A stretch of 64,000 bases of DNA from Lasioglossum baleicum (Eukaryota; Arthropoda; Insecta; Hymenoptera; Halictidae). Location of the stretch: positions 4,118,786 to 4,182,785 of the forward strand of contig NC_134929.1 of NCBI RefSeq assembly GCF_051020765.1. Direction: 5' to 3'. The notes under the pieces are model-generated. The model searched no databases, was not told where the DNA came from, and saw nothing but the letters and a program-made list of their open reading frames with translations. Position numbers and translations under genes: made by a program. Shown here piece by piece: positions 22,025 to 32,524 of this stretch; positions within the stretch are counted from its first letter, which is position 1; each line of letters starts with the position of its first letter.

Positions 22025-23905
22025 ATGGCTAGGAGTAAAGGATTGGGGAAAGCAAAGTCCCTGAAGGGAAGTATGACAGCCTTGCAGCGCCGGAAGCTGC
22101 ATCAGGTTTCCACAGACGACGCAACAGGTACGGCAAATGATTTAAATGAAGGGCAGGGTCGCGTAGCAGATATAAATACTGATTGTAATGTGCCTACGTT
22201 ATTTGCAAGCATATCTAATCTATCTGCCGATACATGCGTTGCAATTAATGAGTAAAGCACTGTAGAAAATGCAAGTTCAGCAACGCATGTTTCTGCGAAT
22301 GAAGGAGATGTGCCGCATAATAATGCGTTGCCATTACAATCAGTATATGCTATGTTGCCTGCAACTATTATAGATGCATGCTTGGTAGAGGACACATCAT
22401 CGGGAATGCAAAACGATACGGACGGAGATATCGAAAGTATTTAAGATTGATAAAATACACAGCCGAGTCCATAAACCTAAGATCGATATTATGGGACAAG
22501 GCGATAATCAAGTAGTGATACTCACTACAAGATGCATTTAGGAGGGATGGAAGGTATGAGACAAAAGTTATGGACGTTAATTACGACTACGATATCGAAA
22601 GTATCGTTTTGCACGAAGATGGGAACATCGACGTAGATCGTTTACGTTCTGCTGAGATCAGTGGATGGAGCATCGTCAACTTTTCGCATGTTTTTGCAGA
22701 ATTGCAAAGAATATCCAAGGATTGGTTGAATGAATGCCACTTCGCTGATCTTGTTGTAACGAAAATGATTCGTCACGGTCTCAAGACGCAGTATTTCGTC
22801 GAATGTCGCATGTGTCGTTTCCAAGATAGTTTCTGGAGCGAACCGACAGATGACAAAATATTGGATGTCAATACAGGTGCCGTTTTTGGTGCTATATTGA
22901 CAGGGACCGGCCACACGCAATTGGCACAATTTCTGGCTGCTGTTGATGTTCCATGCATGTGCCGTAAAACGTATGTAGATTATGAAAAGGAAGCGTCCGA
23001 AGCTTTCGCAAGTGCCGCAGAAGCAGATATGCGAGCGGCTGTCGAAGTGGAAAGCCAATTAGCAATGGAGAGAGGTGATGTCATTGCCGGTATGCCGCAT
23101 ATACCTGTGATAACAGATGGTTCATGGATGAAGAGATCGTATCGCAGTGGTAGTTACGATTCTCCATCCGGAACGGCTATTATCGTAGGGTACTATACGC
23201 AAAAAACATTGTTCGTTGGTGTACGTAATAAATATTGTGTTACCTGCGCAAGAGCAGCAAATATTAATACGACACCAAAAGAATATGTATGTTATAAGAA
23301 CTAGGGAGCCAATCAGAGCTCCACCAGTATGGAAAGTGACATCATCCTCGAAGATTCCGATGTAGTGTAGAAATGCATGGGTTAATATATAATAAATACA
23401 TTGGCGATGGTGACAGTAATGTTTTGAAAAAATTGACAGATTTCCCACCATACCCGGACATTGTAAGTAATTATGGTGGTCGTAAATACTCAAAAGTGAA
23501 AAAGGTCGTCAGGAACAGCGTAATGAAAATTCGAAACGCGCTGTTACGAAGGCTGCTACGTTTCGCCGAGAGAGTAAAGTAGAATCGAAAGACAAAATTG
23601 CTGGTTTAATTAGAGATTTAGACGATATACCCAGCCATGTATTTGGGGAACATCAAGATTGCGCCCCGAATTTTTGTAACGGAGTTCCAAAAGAAAACGA
23701 GGCAAATCTTGTCCCCACATTACAAGCGACAGGCATATATGGAAAATTAGAATATGCAATAGAACGCATGAAACAAAATGCGGAGAGTTTGCTCCACAAT
23801 TATACTCGCAATTCTGTTGAAAGTCGTAATGCCATTATTTGCAAGCTCATTGACGGCGAACGTACGCATTTAGCGCAAAGAGGCTCTCTTACCAAACGCG
23901 TGTAA
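22025..23905 (+). pseudogene. Mutator-like transposase, most complete copy (copy D)
   Basis: It starts ATG GCT AGG with a basic N-terminus (MARSKGLGKAKSLKG); the frame is broken at 22255 and 22443. The main frame 22570-23304 contains a Cys-pair region (ECRMCRFQDSF), the DGSWMKRSYRSGSYDSPSG block with the presumed first catalytic Asp (about residue 180 of that frame), and NKYCVTCARA. This is the signature order of Mutator-like transposases in arthropods. After a frameshift it continues SSTSMESDIILED, then YIGDGDSN (second acidic motif) and IPSHVFGEHQDC near 23620, ending at a stop ~23905. The YqaJ part seen in copy A is missing. Multiple frame breaks make it non-functional. Confidence 0.7.
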
Positions 23906-23967
23906 AAGCATCAGTCGTGCAAAGCAATAGTTTCGCACCGATAAGCAGTGCTTGTCACGCATTAGAT

Positions 23968-25024
23968 TGTTACGTCCGGTGGTTCAGCCATCGATAATAA
24001 TTAATCATAATCATGTGTGTGTGTGTGTGTAATATATTATTTTTGAATTTCTTTTTATACTTATACTTACTCTAATAATGTTATATGTAAAATTAAATAT
24101 TAAATATAAATTGCGAATAAATATCCGTTCAAGACTGTTCATCGCTGAAGAATATGAAGATGGATACTTCGAAATGAATAAGAGATTGATGGTTAATAAG
24201 CTGGTGACTAATTACCTGGCAGGAAAGGGAATCAAAGACTCTCCATCCGGTCAAGAGGTTGATGGATTCATATGAAAATTGATTTCGAAGAATGTTTGAA
24301 GATGCAGTCACCCCATGGAGATTAGGTCCAGAACAATGGATTGATTAATTTATAAAACGCCGTCGCGATTGAAAGCCGTTATCAGATTCACGTACCCGTA
24401 ATTATAGTCGTACACGAAAGTACCCGGTTTCCAGATTCGCGAACACGCGTCGCGATTGAAAGTCGTCGCCAGATCCGCGTATAAGTATCCTAGTCTGAAG
24501 GATATCCAGTCCCGCGAATGTACGAGTAGTGAGGCTCGTAAAATACATATACACGTCGTCGTTATTTCACGTCCCGCGCACCTCGTCCATTTTCAGCTTC
24601 AGCCGATTCTCTCGCCGGTAGACGAACCCGGCTCGACGAGTTATTCAGCACGAGAGGATACGACGCCGCGACGATCATTTCTCGTCGGAAGCAGAACCGT
24701 TACATTATAATATCTCAATTACTCCATGTGTCCAGAATTTGACGTTTATAATATATTTTTTGTTCATTTTTAATCAAATCAAAACTTCAAGTCATTTTTA
24801 AAGAGTTTACCTATCTTCGATTTCTTCGTACCAATTCCCAAATCGAAGTCATATAGAATATATAAGAATAAAAATCCTCAATTACCCGAACCGAAGTCGG
24901 TGAATGCAGGTAGGTTCAAAACTGCGTTTTATCTACAATTCTAATCTTTCGAAAATTTAACTTCAAATCAAAATCTATATTTTTAACTATCAAATCTATA
25001 ATACGTCCACCTTAGGACGTAACA
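23968..25024. mobile_element. LTR-like segment followed by a primer-site-like sequence
   Basis: The segment begins tgttacgtccggtgg and ends ccaccttaggacgtaaca. It has TG...CA ends with a short imperfect inverted terminus, as expected of a ~1.06-kb LTR. Just after it, 25028-25043 reads ttttggcgacagtgtg, which has the TTGGCGAC form often seen at retrotransposon primer binding sites. No second LTR copy was found downstream, so the partner is lost or the call is wrong. A (gt)n run at 24013-24030 lies inside. Confidence 0.5.
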
Positions 25025-26045
25025 TATTTTGGCGACAGTGTGGTGGGATAGAACGGAGGAATTGAGGATTTTATTTTATTTTGTCATAAACTATAGTTTC
25101 TCCAAATTTTAACAATGGCTATAAGTGGAGCCATAAAAAAGACCAATAGATTCATTCCAGATATTAATGATGGATTAGCTTCAACCATGACCTCAATTTC
25201 GACTATTAATACTATTACTGAATCAATTGCAAAGTGTGATTACAGTGCTGATACAGCCTTCTTGATGAACCAATTTCACATAAAAAATTTCTTGCAGAGG
25301 AAGAAAATCCTGACTGGTTTGGAAGATGACAACATGATATTAAGATTTCTCCTTGTTACGGATAGAAAATTATAAATGTATTTCTATCCGTAACATTCTC
25401 CCCCTAAAATTAAAGTTCAAAGTCCGTCTGACTTTGGAGGTTTAAATCTCTCAACATATTATACTCATGTGGTGAGAGGTATGGATGACAAGGTTAGTCT
25501 CTGGTTGGATATCATTATGACTGTTAGGGACTTTTGGCCAGATTTGTTCAAATCTGTGATTCCTCTATTACAATTAACACCCAGAGATTTGATAAACCTT
25601 GAACGACTTATCGAGGATATATATTCTCTAAATATTAGTTCCCTTCTCACAGTTGAACAAAAGATGAAAGAGATAGTTACAGAATATCTAAAATCTAATC
25701 GTTTCACTAACCCCGAGGTTACTAAATTGTTCAAGTCAGAATTTAATCTCAGTAAAGATAAATTGGTAGCATCACTGGCCACTATGCAACCTATGTATCT
25801 TTCTATTGCACATGAAATTCTAAGGAACTCAAATGTGGGAATAATAAGTCTACAGAATAGGTTCACAAATATTCAAACAATAAACAAGATAGTACAAACT
25901 GAGAAAGATAAGGATTTTTTAGATTTATGTAAATCTCTAACGAGACAATCAATCTAATATTAAAGGGGAAAGGGAACCGACCTCCAAACTATAAGGCATT
26001 AGAGTATTTTAGAGATTACCACTGTCCCACTCAACTAGCATCTAC

Positions 26046-27390
26046 AGTCGGGGACAAAAATGAGTGGACAGGTAGTGGAAATAGGTAAAAATGAAGTTTA
26101 CTCGAATTAACATGACTGTTATAAACTTAAGTTTTATTTATTATATATCCTTACAGTGTATAGATTATTTAACGAATAATTGAAGTTCATATTTACATCT
26201 TTGTGTAAACACGCAGTGCCATAACGAAAATGTCAGCTATTTATCAGAAGATAAAAATGAGTGGACACTTGGTTATAATGTTATTGTAAGGTAACAAATG
26301 TATACAAAAGTATTTGTGCCTAGTAAGGCACAGGTCACGCTTACATGCAGTGGTCTCCATCAATCTTATTAGTACCAATTCAAAAGCTTCGTGCAAATAA
26401 GAACATTCATACAATAATTGCAGAATGCAAGGAAGGAAAGAAATTTCATATCAAATTCGCCATTTAATTGTATCGGACTGCTGTAAGAAATTAAGTTACC
26501 GCGTAATAGCTCGGAAGTACAACGTATCTAAAAGTGCAGTAGGAAAAATTTATAAAAAGTATCTAGTGCATAAGACCGTGCAAAATTTAAGAGGTCGTGG
26601 ACGCAAACGCTGTACCACCATACAAGAAGACCGTCGAATTTTTCGTACAAGTCGAAAAGATCCAACGATTGCAGCAAGAAGTATTGCAGAAATAGTGGAA
26701 TTAAATGTTTCAACAAAAACAATAAATCGAAGACTGCACGAAGCTGGTTTAAGATGCTGCAACGCTAGACGTAAGCCACATATTGATAAAAAAAATATGA
26801 GAAAACGTTTAGCGTTTGCAAAAAAATATGTGAATATGCCACTAGTATTCTGGAAAAATATAATTTGGAGCGACGAAAGTAAATTTGAGTTGCGACAATT
26901 AAAAAAGAAGCACAAAGTCTGGAGAAAACAACATGAAACGTATAAAAGACCATTTATTACACCCACGGTTAAATTTGGCGGTGGATCATTAATGGTGTGG
27001 GGGTGCTTCTCGCAAAACGGAATTGGTACGTTAGTACAAATTGACGGCATTATGAATGCAGATAAGTATATTAATATACTGAATGAAAATTTAGGAGAAG
27101 CAGTGGTAAAAATGGGTTGCGACGACGAATTTGTCTTTCAACAAGACAATGACCCTAAGCACACTGCTAAGAAAACTAAAAAATTTTTTAAGGATTCCAA
27201 TATTAAATTGCTTGAATGGCCGACCCAGAGTCCTGATTTGAATCCTATCGAGAACTTATGGAGTTTACTGGACGCGAAAGTTCCATTGGATCAGCGAAAT
27301 AATAAGGTCGATTTTTTCAGAAGGTTACAGTCTGAATATGAAAAAATTAGTAACGATTATATTGAAAAGTTAATACAAAGTATCCAGAGA
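26046..27390 (+). mobile_element. Tc1-type transposon, right end missing
   Basis: The left end is tacagtcggggacaaaaatgagtggaca at about 26044, with the motif aaaatgagtggacac repeated internally at 26258. It sits in the L relic. No inverted partner of the terminus occurs before viral sequence resumes near 27388, so the right terminus was deleted. The transposase frame is otherwise open. Confidence 0.75.
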
Positions 27391-27417
27391 CCATTGGGGG
27401 ATTACAATGATAGGTGA
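26425..27417 (+). CDS. Tc1-type DD34E transposase, 330 codons
   Basis: This enzyme would cut and paste the element at TA sites. The N-terminus (residues 1-110) is a paired-type helix-turn-helix region (IRHLIVSDCCKKLSYRVIAR, NVSKSAVGKIYKKY). The catalytic triad is visible: Asp in IWSDESKFEL (~residue 151), Asp in FQQDNDPKHT (~residue 237) and Glu in SPDLNPIENLW (~residue 272). The last two are separated by 34 residues, which is DD34E. The length is close to the usual ~340. The last ~10 residues (PLGDYNDR) read into viral sequence, so the natural C-terminus is lost. With the right terminus missing, the copy cannot move itself, though the protein core could fold. Confidence 0.85.
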   Translation: MQGRKEISYQIRHLIVSDCCKKLSYRVIARKYNVSKSAVGKIYKKYLVHKTVQNLRGRGRKRCTTIQEDRRIFRTSRKDPTIAARSIAEIVELNVSTKTINRRLHEAGLRCCNARRKPHIDKKNMRKRLAFAKKYVNMPLVFWKNIIWSDESKFELRQLKKKHKVWRKQHETYKRPFITPTVKFGGGSLMVWGCFSQNGIGTLVQIDGIMNADKYINILNENLGEAVVKMGCDDEFVFQQDNDPKHTAKKTKKFFKDSNIKLLEWPTQSPDLNPIENLWSLLDAKVPLDQRNNKVDFFRRLQSEYEKISNDYIEKLIQSIQRPLGDYNDR

Positions 27418-27787
27418 GACAAAATCCAATCCAATGCATCAATTTAGGATAAGAAGAACTGACCTTTGCTCTAATGCTGAGAGAAACATGTCAATACTAT
27501 GCCAATTGAGTCCAAGCTTCGCCTCTACCACAATAAGTCAATACCTAGTGATAGGTCCGTACAACCCATATTTAGGGTCAGCGACAAAAGAAAAGGTCAA
27601 GAAACCAAGTTTAGATCTAAATGTAAAGACCAGTTTTACTGAATCAACTCAAAATCTATACCTGATTAAGTTCTGTGCTAAGCGTCTCGGTTCTCGGAAT
27701 TTAGAACTGTTGTTGGACGATCTTATTAAACAGAAAGGCCTATTCCTTAATCCCGACATGGATGATCTCGATCCCGAAGAATGGTGT

Positions 27788-28277
27788 CCAGTACGTGAAT
27801 AATGCGACAAATTGGGATAATTTGATAGATTTGGCTATGTTTTCATACAGTACGTCAGTACATGAAGGAACAAAATTTTCTCTACATGAATTGGTATTTG
27901 GAAAAATTGCTTGTGAACCAACAAGTAGTAATCCAGTCAAAGAAAACCTGGAACCTACTTACGCAGAATATCTCAGGGATCTACATTCAACAGTCAACGA
28001 ATTACAATTATCTGCGCGTAAAAATCTAAATGCGGCCAAAGCAAAATCAAAATATTATTATGATAAAAGAATAAATCCGCAAAATTTTAAAGTGGCTGAT
28101 CTGGTATACTTGTTGAAGGAACCATTCAAAAGAAAATTCAGCGATCAATATACCGGACCTCATAAAGTAATAGAAATTTTACCAAATCAAAATATCAAAA
28201 TTTTAGTTAATAATAATCCTCGAACTGTACATATAAATAAGTTGAAACTAGCCCACAGTCGAACTAGACCAAAGTAA
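27788..28277 (+). pseudogene. Gypsy-type integrase, C-terminal fragment
   Basis: The frame encodes the end of a Gypsy integrase: AMFSYSTSVHEGTKFSLHEL (after the last catalytic residue), a YYYDKRINPQNFKVADLVYL segment and FSDQYTGPHKVIEI, the GPY/F module that helps bind DNA. It fuses directly to the viral L relic at 27787 without a spacer. The catalytic core and all upstream pol are absent. The frame is open to its stop at 28275-28277. Confidence 0.85.
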
Positions 28278-28280
28278 AGA

Positions 28281-28480
28281 TTGGGAACAAGACGAGACAA
28301 AACTATAGACAGACGTTATTTATCAAATCCTGATCCCGTAGTGAAAGTTATCGATGAGCAACCCGGAATCGAAACCCCTGAATTTAAGCCTACTGCATCA
28401 GGTTCCCCTCCTGAGGATATTGATTTCCGAGCTACATGTCATTTGATCCTTATAACAATCACAAACACCTTTAACACTGA
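28281..28480 (+). other. Linker between integrase tail and nucleoprotein-like relic
   Basis: A Pro- and Asp-rich open stretch with no recognised motif. It could be the end of the Gypsy pol region or the start of its third frame. Confidence 0.3.
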
Positions 28481-29131
28481 TAGCAATATTGGTGTCAACC
28501 AAAGGAACTTATACATGGCTAATAGAAGGAGAGCTGTTTACGCGACCTTGGGAACGTCAGGAGATGAGTTCGCTATCACTGGTGAGTCTTTATCTGGATT
28601 GGCCACAGTTTTAAATATGGCACCAAAGTTAAAGACAATGCTATTCAAGTTTTGTTATCAATTTCAAAACAAGTATACAGAATTAGCAGCAGCTCTAACC
28701 CTATTTTAGGGGAGTCAGCAATGACTGGTGTTATCGCCATGACACAATTCATAAATGGAGAACCATTAACCAAAGCTCACCGCGAGAAAATCATTTGGAA
28801 GGAGATTGGAGAATTTATGGATGTAGTAGATAAACTTAGAGATATGGTCGGAGAAACAATGTGGCCGTATTATCGAATACTTAATCCGAGCGATGTTTCA
28901 TTAAATGCACGAAATTTCCCTCACCTACCATCATGTGCTATCGTCTGGAAGAAGAAATTTGGCGACGTTACATTTAAGAATGTTCAATCAGCCAAATTCA
29001 GTGGTGTATCCCAAAAGTTAATTGAGGCCGCCCCGACTGTAGACTCTCGACTAATTATAAGCAGAAGTAAAGCAATCGATGAATCTCTCTCAGATCAACA
29101 AATTAAGTTTATTATATATATTTTAAGCTAG
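28480..29131 (+). pseudogene. Endogenous viral element: nucleoprotein-like relic
   Basis: Two overlapping frames (28281-28709 and 28652-29131, one-base shift near 28690) read like the middle and C-terminal parts of a nucleoprotein of an unsegmented negative-strand RNA virus. Hints are a MWPYYRILNPSDVSL segment, a FPHLPSCAIVWKKKFGDVTF segment and an NVQSAKFSGVS segment. The adjacent L relic supports a viral origin. The protein would coat viral RNA in the live virus; here it is broken and truncated at both ends. The call is weaker than for L because nucleoproteins are poorly conserved. Confidence 0.5.
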
Positions 29132-29443
29132 CGAAGAAATGCAATTGTTACTCAAACACTAACAATAACATCCCTCCGTTACTTTTATAACGGACTCCGT
29201 CACTAGCGAAACTAATATACTAAGCGATAAGAAATATTGGCTACCGAAAATGTTGAGCCTTTTGCTAATATTCATGTTAATTTTTGAACACGCTAACGAA
29301 CTTCTTTGTCCGCGCCGACCGCGCGCAATCAATACAGGTGCGTGTGACCCCTTTACGCAACGTTCGCGAGCAGGACTTTTGTTTGGTGTTGTGTCCGCTA
29401 CAGTTTCGAATTTAAAGGTGCTTAACGTTCACCTCGATTCAAG
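29132..29443. other. Spacer or 5' leader of the gag-like frame
   Basis: No gene is recognised. The composition shifts to GC-richer at ~29290 (cgcgccgaccgcgcgcaatc), as in a retroelement leader. Confidence 0.4.
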
Positions 29444-30064
29444 ATGTCGAGCGATCTAAAGAAACTAGTCACCAAACAAAAGGACTTGGGGCGAGTCATC
29501 TCCCGGATCTTACCCAACGTACAGAAGATGGACAAGGATGACGTTACGGTCGGGATGCTGCAGGTCGAGCTGAATAAACTCAACGCACACTGGAGGGAAT
29601 TCTTTGCCCTACACCGCAACATAATTTCGCTGGCCGGTGGATGGGAGGAGGCTTCCCATTATGATTACTTTCATGAATGCTTCGACACCATCGAGGACGA
29701 ACACGAACGGCAGGTCTTGGTCATTGAAGCTTGGATCAAGTCGCTGCACTCGATGCCTGCAGCCGACCTGTGGGACTCGTGGGATATTCCTGACTCGGAT
29801 CTGGAGGTTCAAGGAAGTCTGCCTTCCCCGATCGAACTTGAGCTCCAGCCGAAGTTGAACCCCCTGGTCTCCAGTTGTCTCGTCGCTCCCTCGCCCGTGG
29901 TACCGCAGGACTGGTTCCAGGTTCAGGCCCTGCCGCAGACCGATCCGGACGTCGACAACGGCACACCCTCCAAGGACACAGACAAGAAAAAAGAAATATT
30001 GCCGGACAGGCAAAACGGCATGAAGTTTGTGCGTAACAAAAGAATCGGGTCTCGCTGTTCGTAA
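29444..30064 (+). CDS. BEL/Pao-like gag frame, 206 codons
   Basis: The frame starts MSSDLKKLVTKQKDLGRVI, followed by a helical segment with LNAHWREFFALHRNIISLA and then an HDYFHECFDTIEDEHER-like stretch. This resembles the N-terminal gag region of BEL/Pao LTR retrotransposons (leucine-rich helices with a spaced Trp). A Pro/Ser-rich linker follows from ~residue 125. The usual protease, zinc knuckles and reverse transcriptase are absent: the frame stops at 30062 and Mutator-like sequence follows. It is a truncated gag relic whose surviving part is open. The family call is from overall pattern, not a diagnostic motif. Confidence 0.45.
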   Translation: MSSDLKKLVTKQKDLGRVISRILPNVQKMDKDDVTVGMLQVELNKLNAHWREFFALHRNIISLAGGWEEASHYDYFHECFDTIEDEHERQVLVIEAWIKSLHSMPAADLWDSWDIPDSDLEVQGSLPSPIELELQPKLNPLVSSCLVAPSPVVPQDWFQVQALPQTDPDVDNGTPSKDTDKKKEILPDRQNGMKFVRNKRIGSRCS

Positions 30065-30079
30065 ATCGAGATATTCTGG

Positions 30080-30180
30080 CAAGAGTCCTGATAAATCGTG
30101 GACCTGATAAAGATTATGGTCCAAACGCGGAAAAGCCGGATATTCGTCCTGAAGTTTACAAACAGTACCCTTGCGATCCG
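30080..30180 (+). pseudogene. Mutator-YqaJ family fragment (copy E)
   Basis: Translation gives DKDYGPNAEKPDIRPEVYKQ, matching copy A (DSDYGPNAEKPDMEQPMYDL) at the linker before the YqaJ nuclease. It is cut by the hAT insertion at 30188, and a few residues (PRHTYIRQ) continue at 32525. This shows the family is dispersed in the window. Confidence 0.55.
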
Positions 30181-30187
30181 CCTAGGC

Positions 30188-32516
30188 CAGGGGTCGGCAA
30201 CCTGCGGCTCTTTGGATGTGAAGCTGCGGCTCTTTAGTTCCATACGCAAATATTATTTATTTTATAAAAAAAAAACATTTAAAAATCGTTCTGAACTGAT
30301 TAACGAGGATTAGGCACCGATTCTATCTCTCAGCCACTTGTACTCGTTTTTCACCACACCCCTCAGTCAGTCCGTCGGAAGCTCTCGAATGACGCCGTCG
30401 TCAGATATTTCTATGTAGGTTTTAATTCGCTTTCGGCGCAAGACAATTTGGCGTCTTCACCAGTGCTTTGGCTGTGACGTATAGTTTGTTGTTTCAAGTA
30501 AAAGAGTTAGAAGCGAATTATCTTCTCAAAGTTATGTATGTACTGTGACGTGGCAGTTTTGCCAACGTCACCCGATGCCGTTTATCGGAAGACCGGGTCA
30601 CCCTCTGGCAGCCTAATACGCGAGAGGCGCCGTCGCCCTGGGTGCGAACGAGACCCATGGGCGAGTTCTAATATTTTTGAGCGTCGCGCCAATTGCGCGA
30701 CGCGTATCTGCAGGACCGTAGTCGGGCCCCAGGGGGGACCCGAAGCACCTCTCCCGCCGAGGAATGCACAGAGACCGGCGCCGGCGACAATTACAACACC
30801 GCGAGGAAAGAGGAATCGACGGGGCACAGGAAAATCAACCTGGAGGCGCCGACAAGGACGGACGATGCCAAGCAAGGAATCTCAGCCGTCTTGCCGTCGC
30901 CTCATCCGGAGAGAAACCTGATCGCTGCCGGATTGGCTCCTGTCGACCACCTCTGCGGGAAGCAGCCAATACCTACGCGACGCTGCCGGAGAACCACCGA
31001 ATCGCCGAGCGCCAGGGACCGTCACGCAGGGCTAGGCCCTGTCCGAAAATCTATCCGCGATAGGTCGAACTGCGTGCGGGGGGATTAGAGCGGCAAGGGG
31101 GGGACGCTTCTCTTCCGCGTTCCCGAGACACGCAGCGAAGGTTCACTTCTTTGTTGGCTCGAGATACCGAAAGTCGCGAGTAGAATTTGTACGACTGCGT
31201 AATTCTAAGTCTTTTGTAATCTCACGAAGAAAAGCTGCCGGAGACGAGGGACGAGCGAGGCGAACAACGATCGTTGCCCTGGGTAAGCTTCTGCCGGTTC
31301 TCTTTACGATAAAGTGATCTTTCTCGCGTTGGCTCGGTAGTGTGTCGTGTCCGCGAACGCGTTGTCGAATCACCGACGTGGCTCCATAGCTGCCGGTAGT
31401 TGTGAAGGATAAAATTCCATTCGCTAACGGGAGGAACCCGTCGGTCAACGGACGTGCGAAGAGAATATATTTCGCGGGCGTTATTAGTCTCCACAAAGGT
31501 CAGACGTAGGGATCCGCGATATCTGGACCTAGGTAGGCGCGGTGACGGTGTTAGCGTGAGACGAGCCATTAATCTTTTAGTGAACTTCGCACGCCGTTGT
31601 CGTATTCACGCGAACCTCGAGTCGTCCCACGGTGCGACGCCGCCACGTGCTCTCGTCGTATTCCCGCGACTTGTTCTGCCGACGAGAAGCTTATAATAAC
31701 GCGTATTCCATTCGAATTCGGGCGTAGAACGCGAAGATCGTGAACGCCGACGTTAAAATCACGTTGCTGCCGGATTCACTGCGTACAGAAAAGGACCAGG
31801 AAAGGTCGAAGAGCGCGTACAACGCGTTGTCGTTGCCGAACACCTGTTACGCGTCGGTTAACCTCGAAACGCTGCCGGTCGCTGCCGGCTGCGTTATTGT
31901 AACATCGGACTAATAAACAGTGTTAACCCAGATCGTACGAGAGTGTTTATTGCGTGAGAAACCTTCCCGCCGCGGGGAATGCCTCGTGTTCGACCCGCGT
32001 AGAATCCTGCGACCATTCGTATCTCGTCTTCGCGTAATATCGATTGTCGCGGGCTCGTATGGGTGTCTCTCGTCGTGTGTAATAGCGAATTTAGCGTGGC
32101 ATCTTCTGTGCCTGGCGCCCGAACTTTACGTAAGAGATCTCGAGAGACGACGAGCCTGCGTACAATTTTTGTCCCGGGTGGACCACGTTTCGCGCGGCCG
32201 AACGTGGCCCGGCGGTATCGCTTGTAAATACCCGGAGTCGCTATCGTTTCGCTAAGAAACGAGAAACGACGTGACAGTACATATATACAATATACATATA
32301 TATTATCTAATTTGTTGTGAAAAACACTACTTATATATGAATAAACAGATATTTTTTCTTATGAATAAATAGATTAGTTTTTTTTTATCAAAAAACTTTA
32401 TTTATGCGAGTACTATTTATTGTTGGCAAGAAAAAATTTTGTGGCTCTTTAAAAACTTTGAAATTTTGTAAATTGTAATTTTTGTCTCTTCCGACTCAAA
32501 AGGTTGCCGACCCCTG
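30188..32516. mobile_element. Non-autonomous hAT element with a nested LTR-like insertion
   Basis: Ends are CAGGGGTCGGCAACCT at 30188 and its complement ending at 32516, typical hAT termini. The 8-bp direct repeat GCCTAGGC lies at 30180-30187 and 32517-32524. Without the nested 1.73-kb insertion the element is about 590 bp and non-coding. The word gcggctcttt occurs twice near the left end and tggctcttt once near the right end, probable subterminal transposase-binding repeats. Confidence 0.9.
30544..32276. mobile_element. Solo-LTR-like insertion, 1.73 kb
   Basis: It starts tgtgacgtggcag and ends cgacgtgaca, with TG...CA ends and short inverted termini. The 4-bp direct repeat GTAC is at 30540-30543 and 32277-32280. 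It is very GC-rich against the AT-rich hAT around it. The long open frames within (30538-30921, 30693-31088 and others) are explained by GC content and lack retroelement motifs. An aataaa signal near 31910 would fit an LTR R region. Size and ends resemble the insertion at 12358-14071. Confidence 0.65.
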
Positions 32517-32524
32517 GCCTAGGC

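Larger units (their letters stand above)
25090..27787 (+). pseudogene. Endogenous viral element: L (polymerase) relic of a negative-strand RNA virus
   Basis: Three pieces line up in order with the L protein of Mononegavirales-type viruses (RNA polymerase plus capping domains). The first, 25115-25375, resembles the polymerase part after the catalytic motif. The second, 25408-26045, has the conserved FGGLNLS and a VRGMDDK block. The third, 27388-27787, resumes after a Tc1 insertion and has the GPYNPYLGSATKEK motif of the capping region. Stops and a perfect hairpin (25354-25394) break the first junction and a one-base shift breaks the second piece near 25950. The third ends abruptly in Gypsy sequence. 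It is a fossil with no coding potential for a full polymerase. The virus family cannot be fixed by eye. Confidence 0.7.

Noticed and set aside
23968..29131. The viral pieces as a functional virus or active polymerase gene
   Set aside because: Frames are broken, interrupted by a Tc1 element and fused to Gypsy sequence; this is a fossil insertion.
30538..31696. Several long Arg/Pro-rich frames on both strands
   Set aside because: They overlap in many frames in a GC-rich LTR-like insertion and match no family; explained by base composition.
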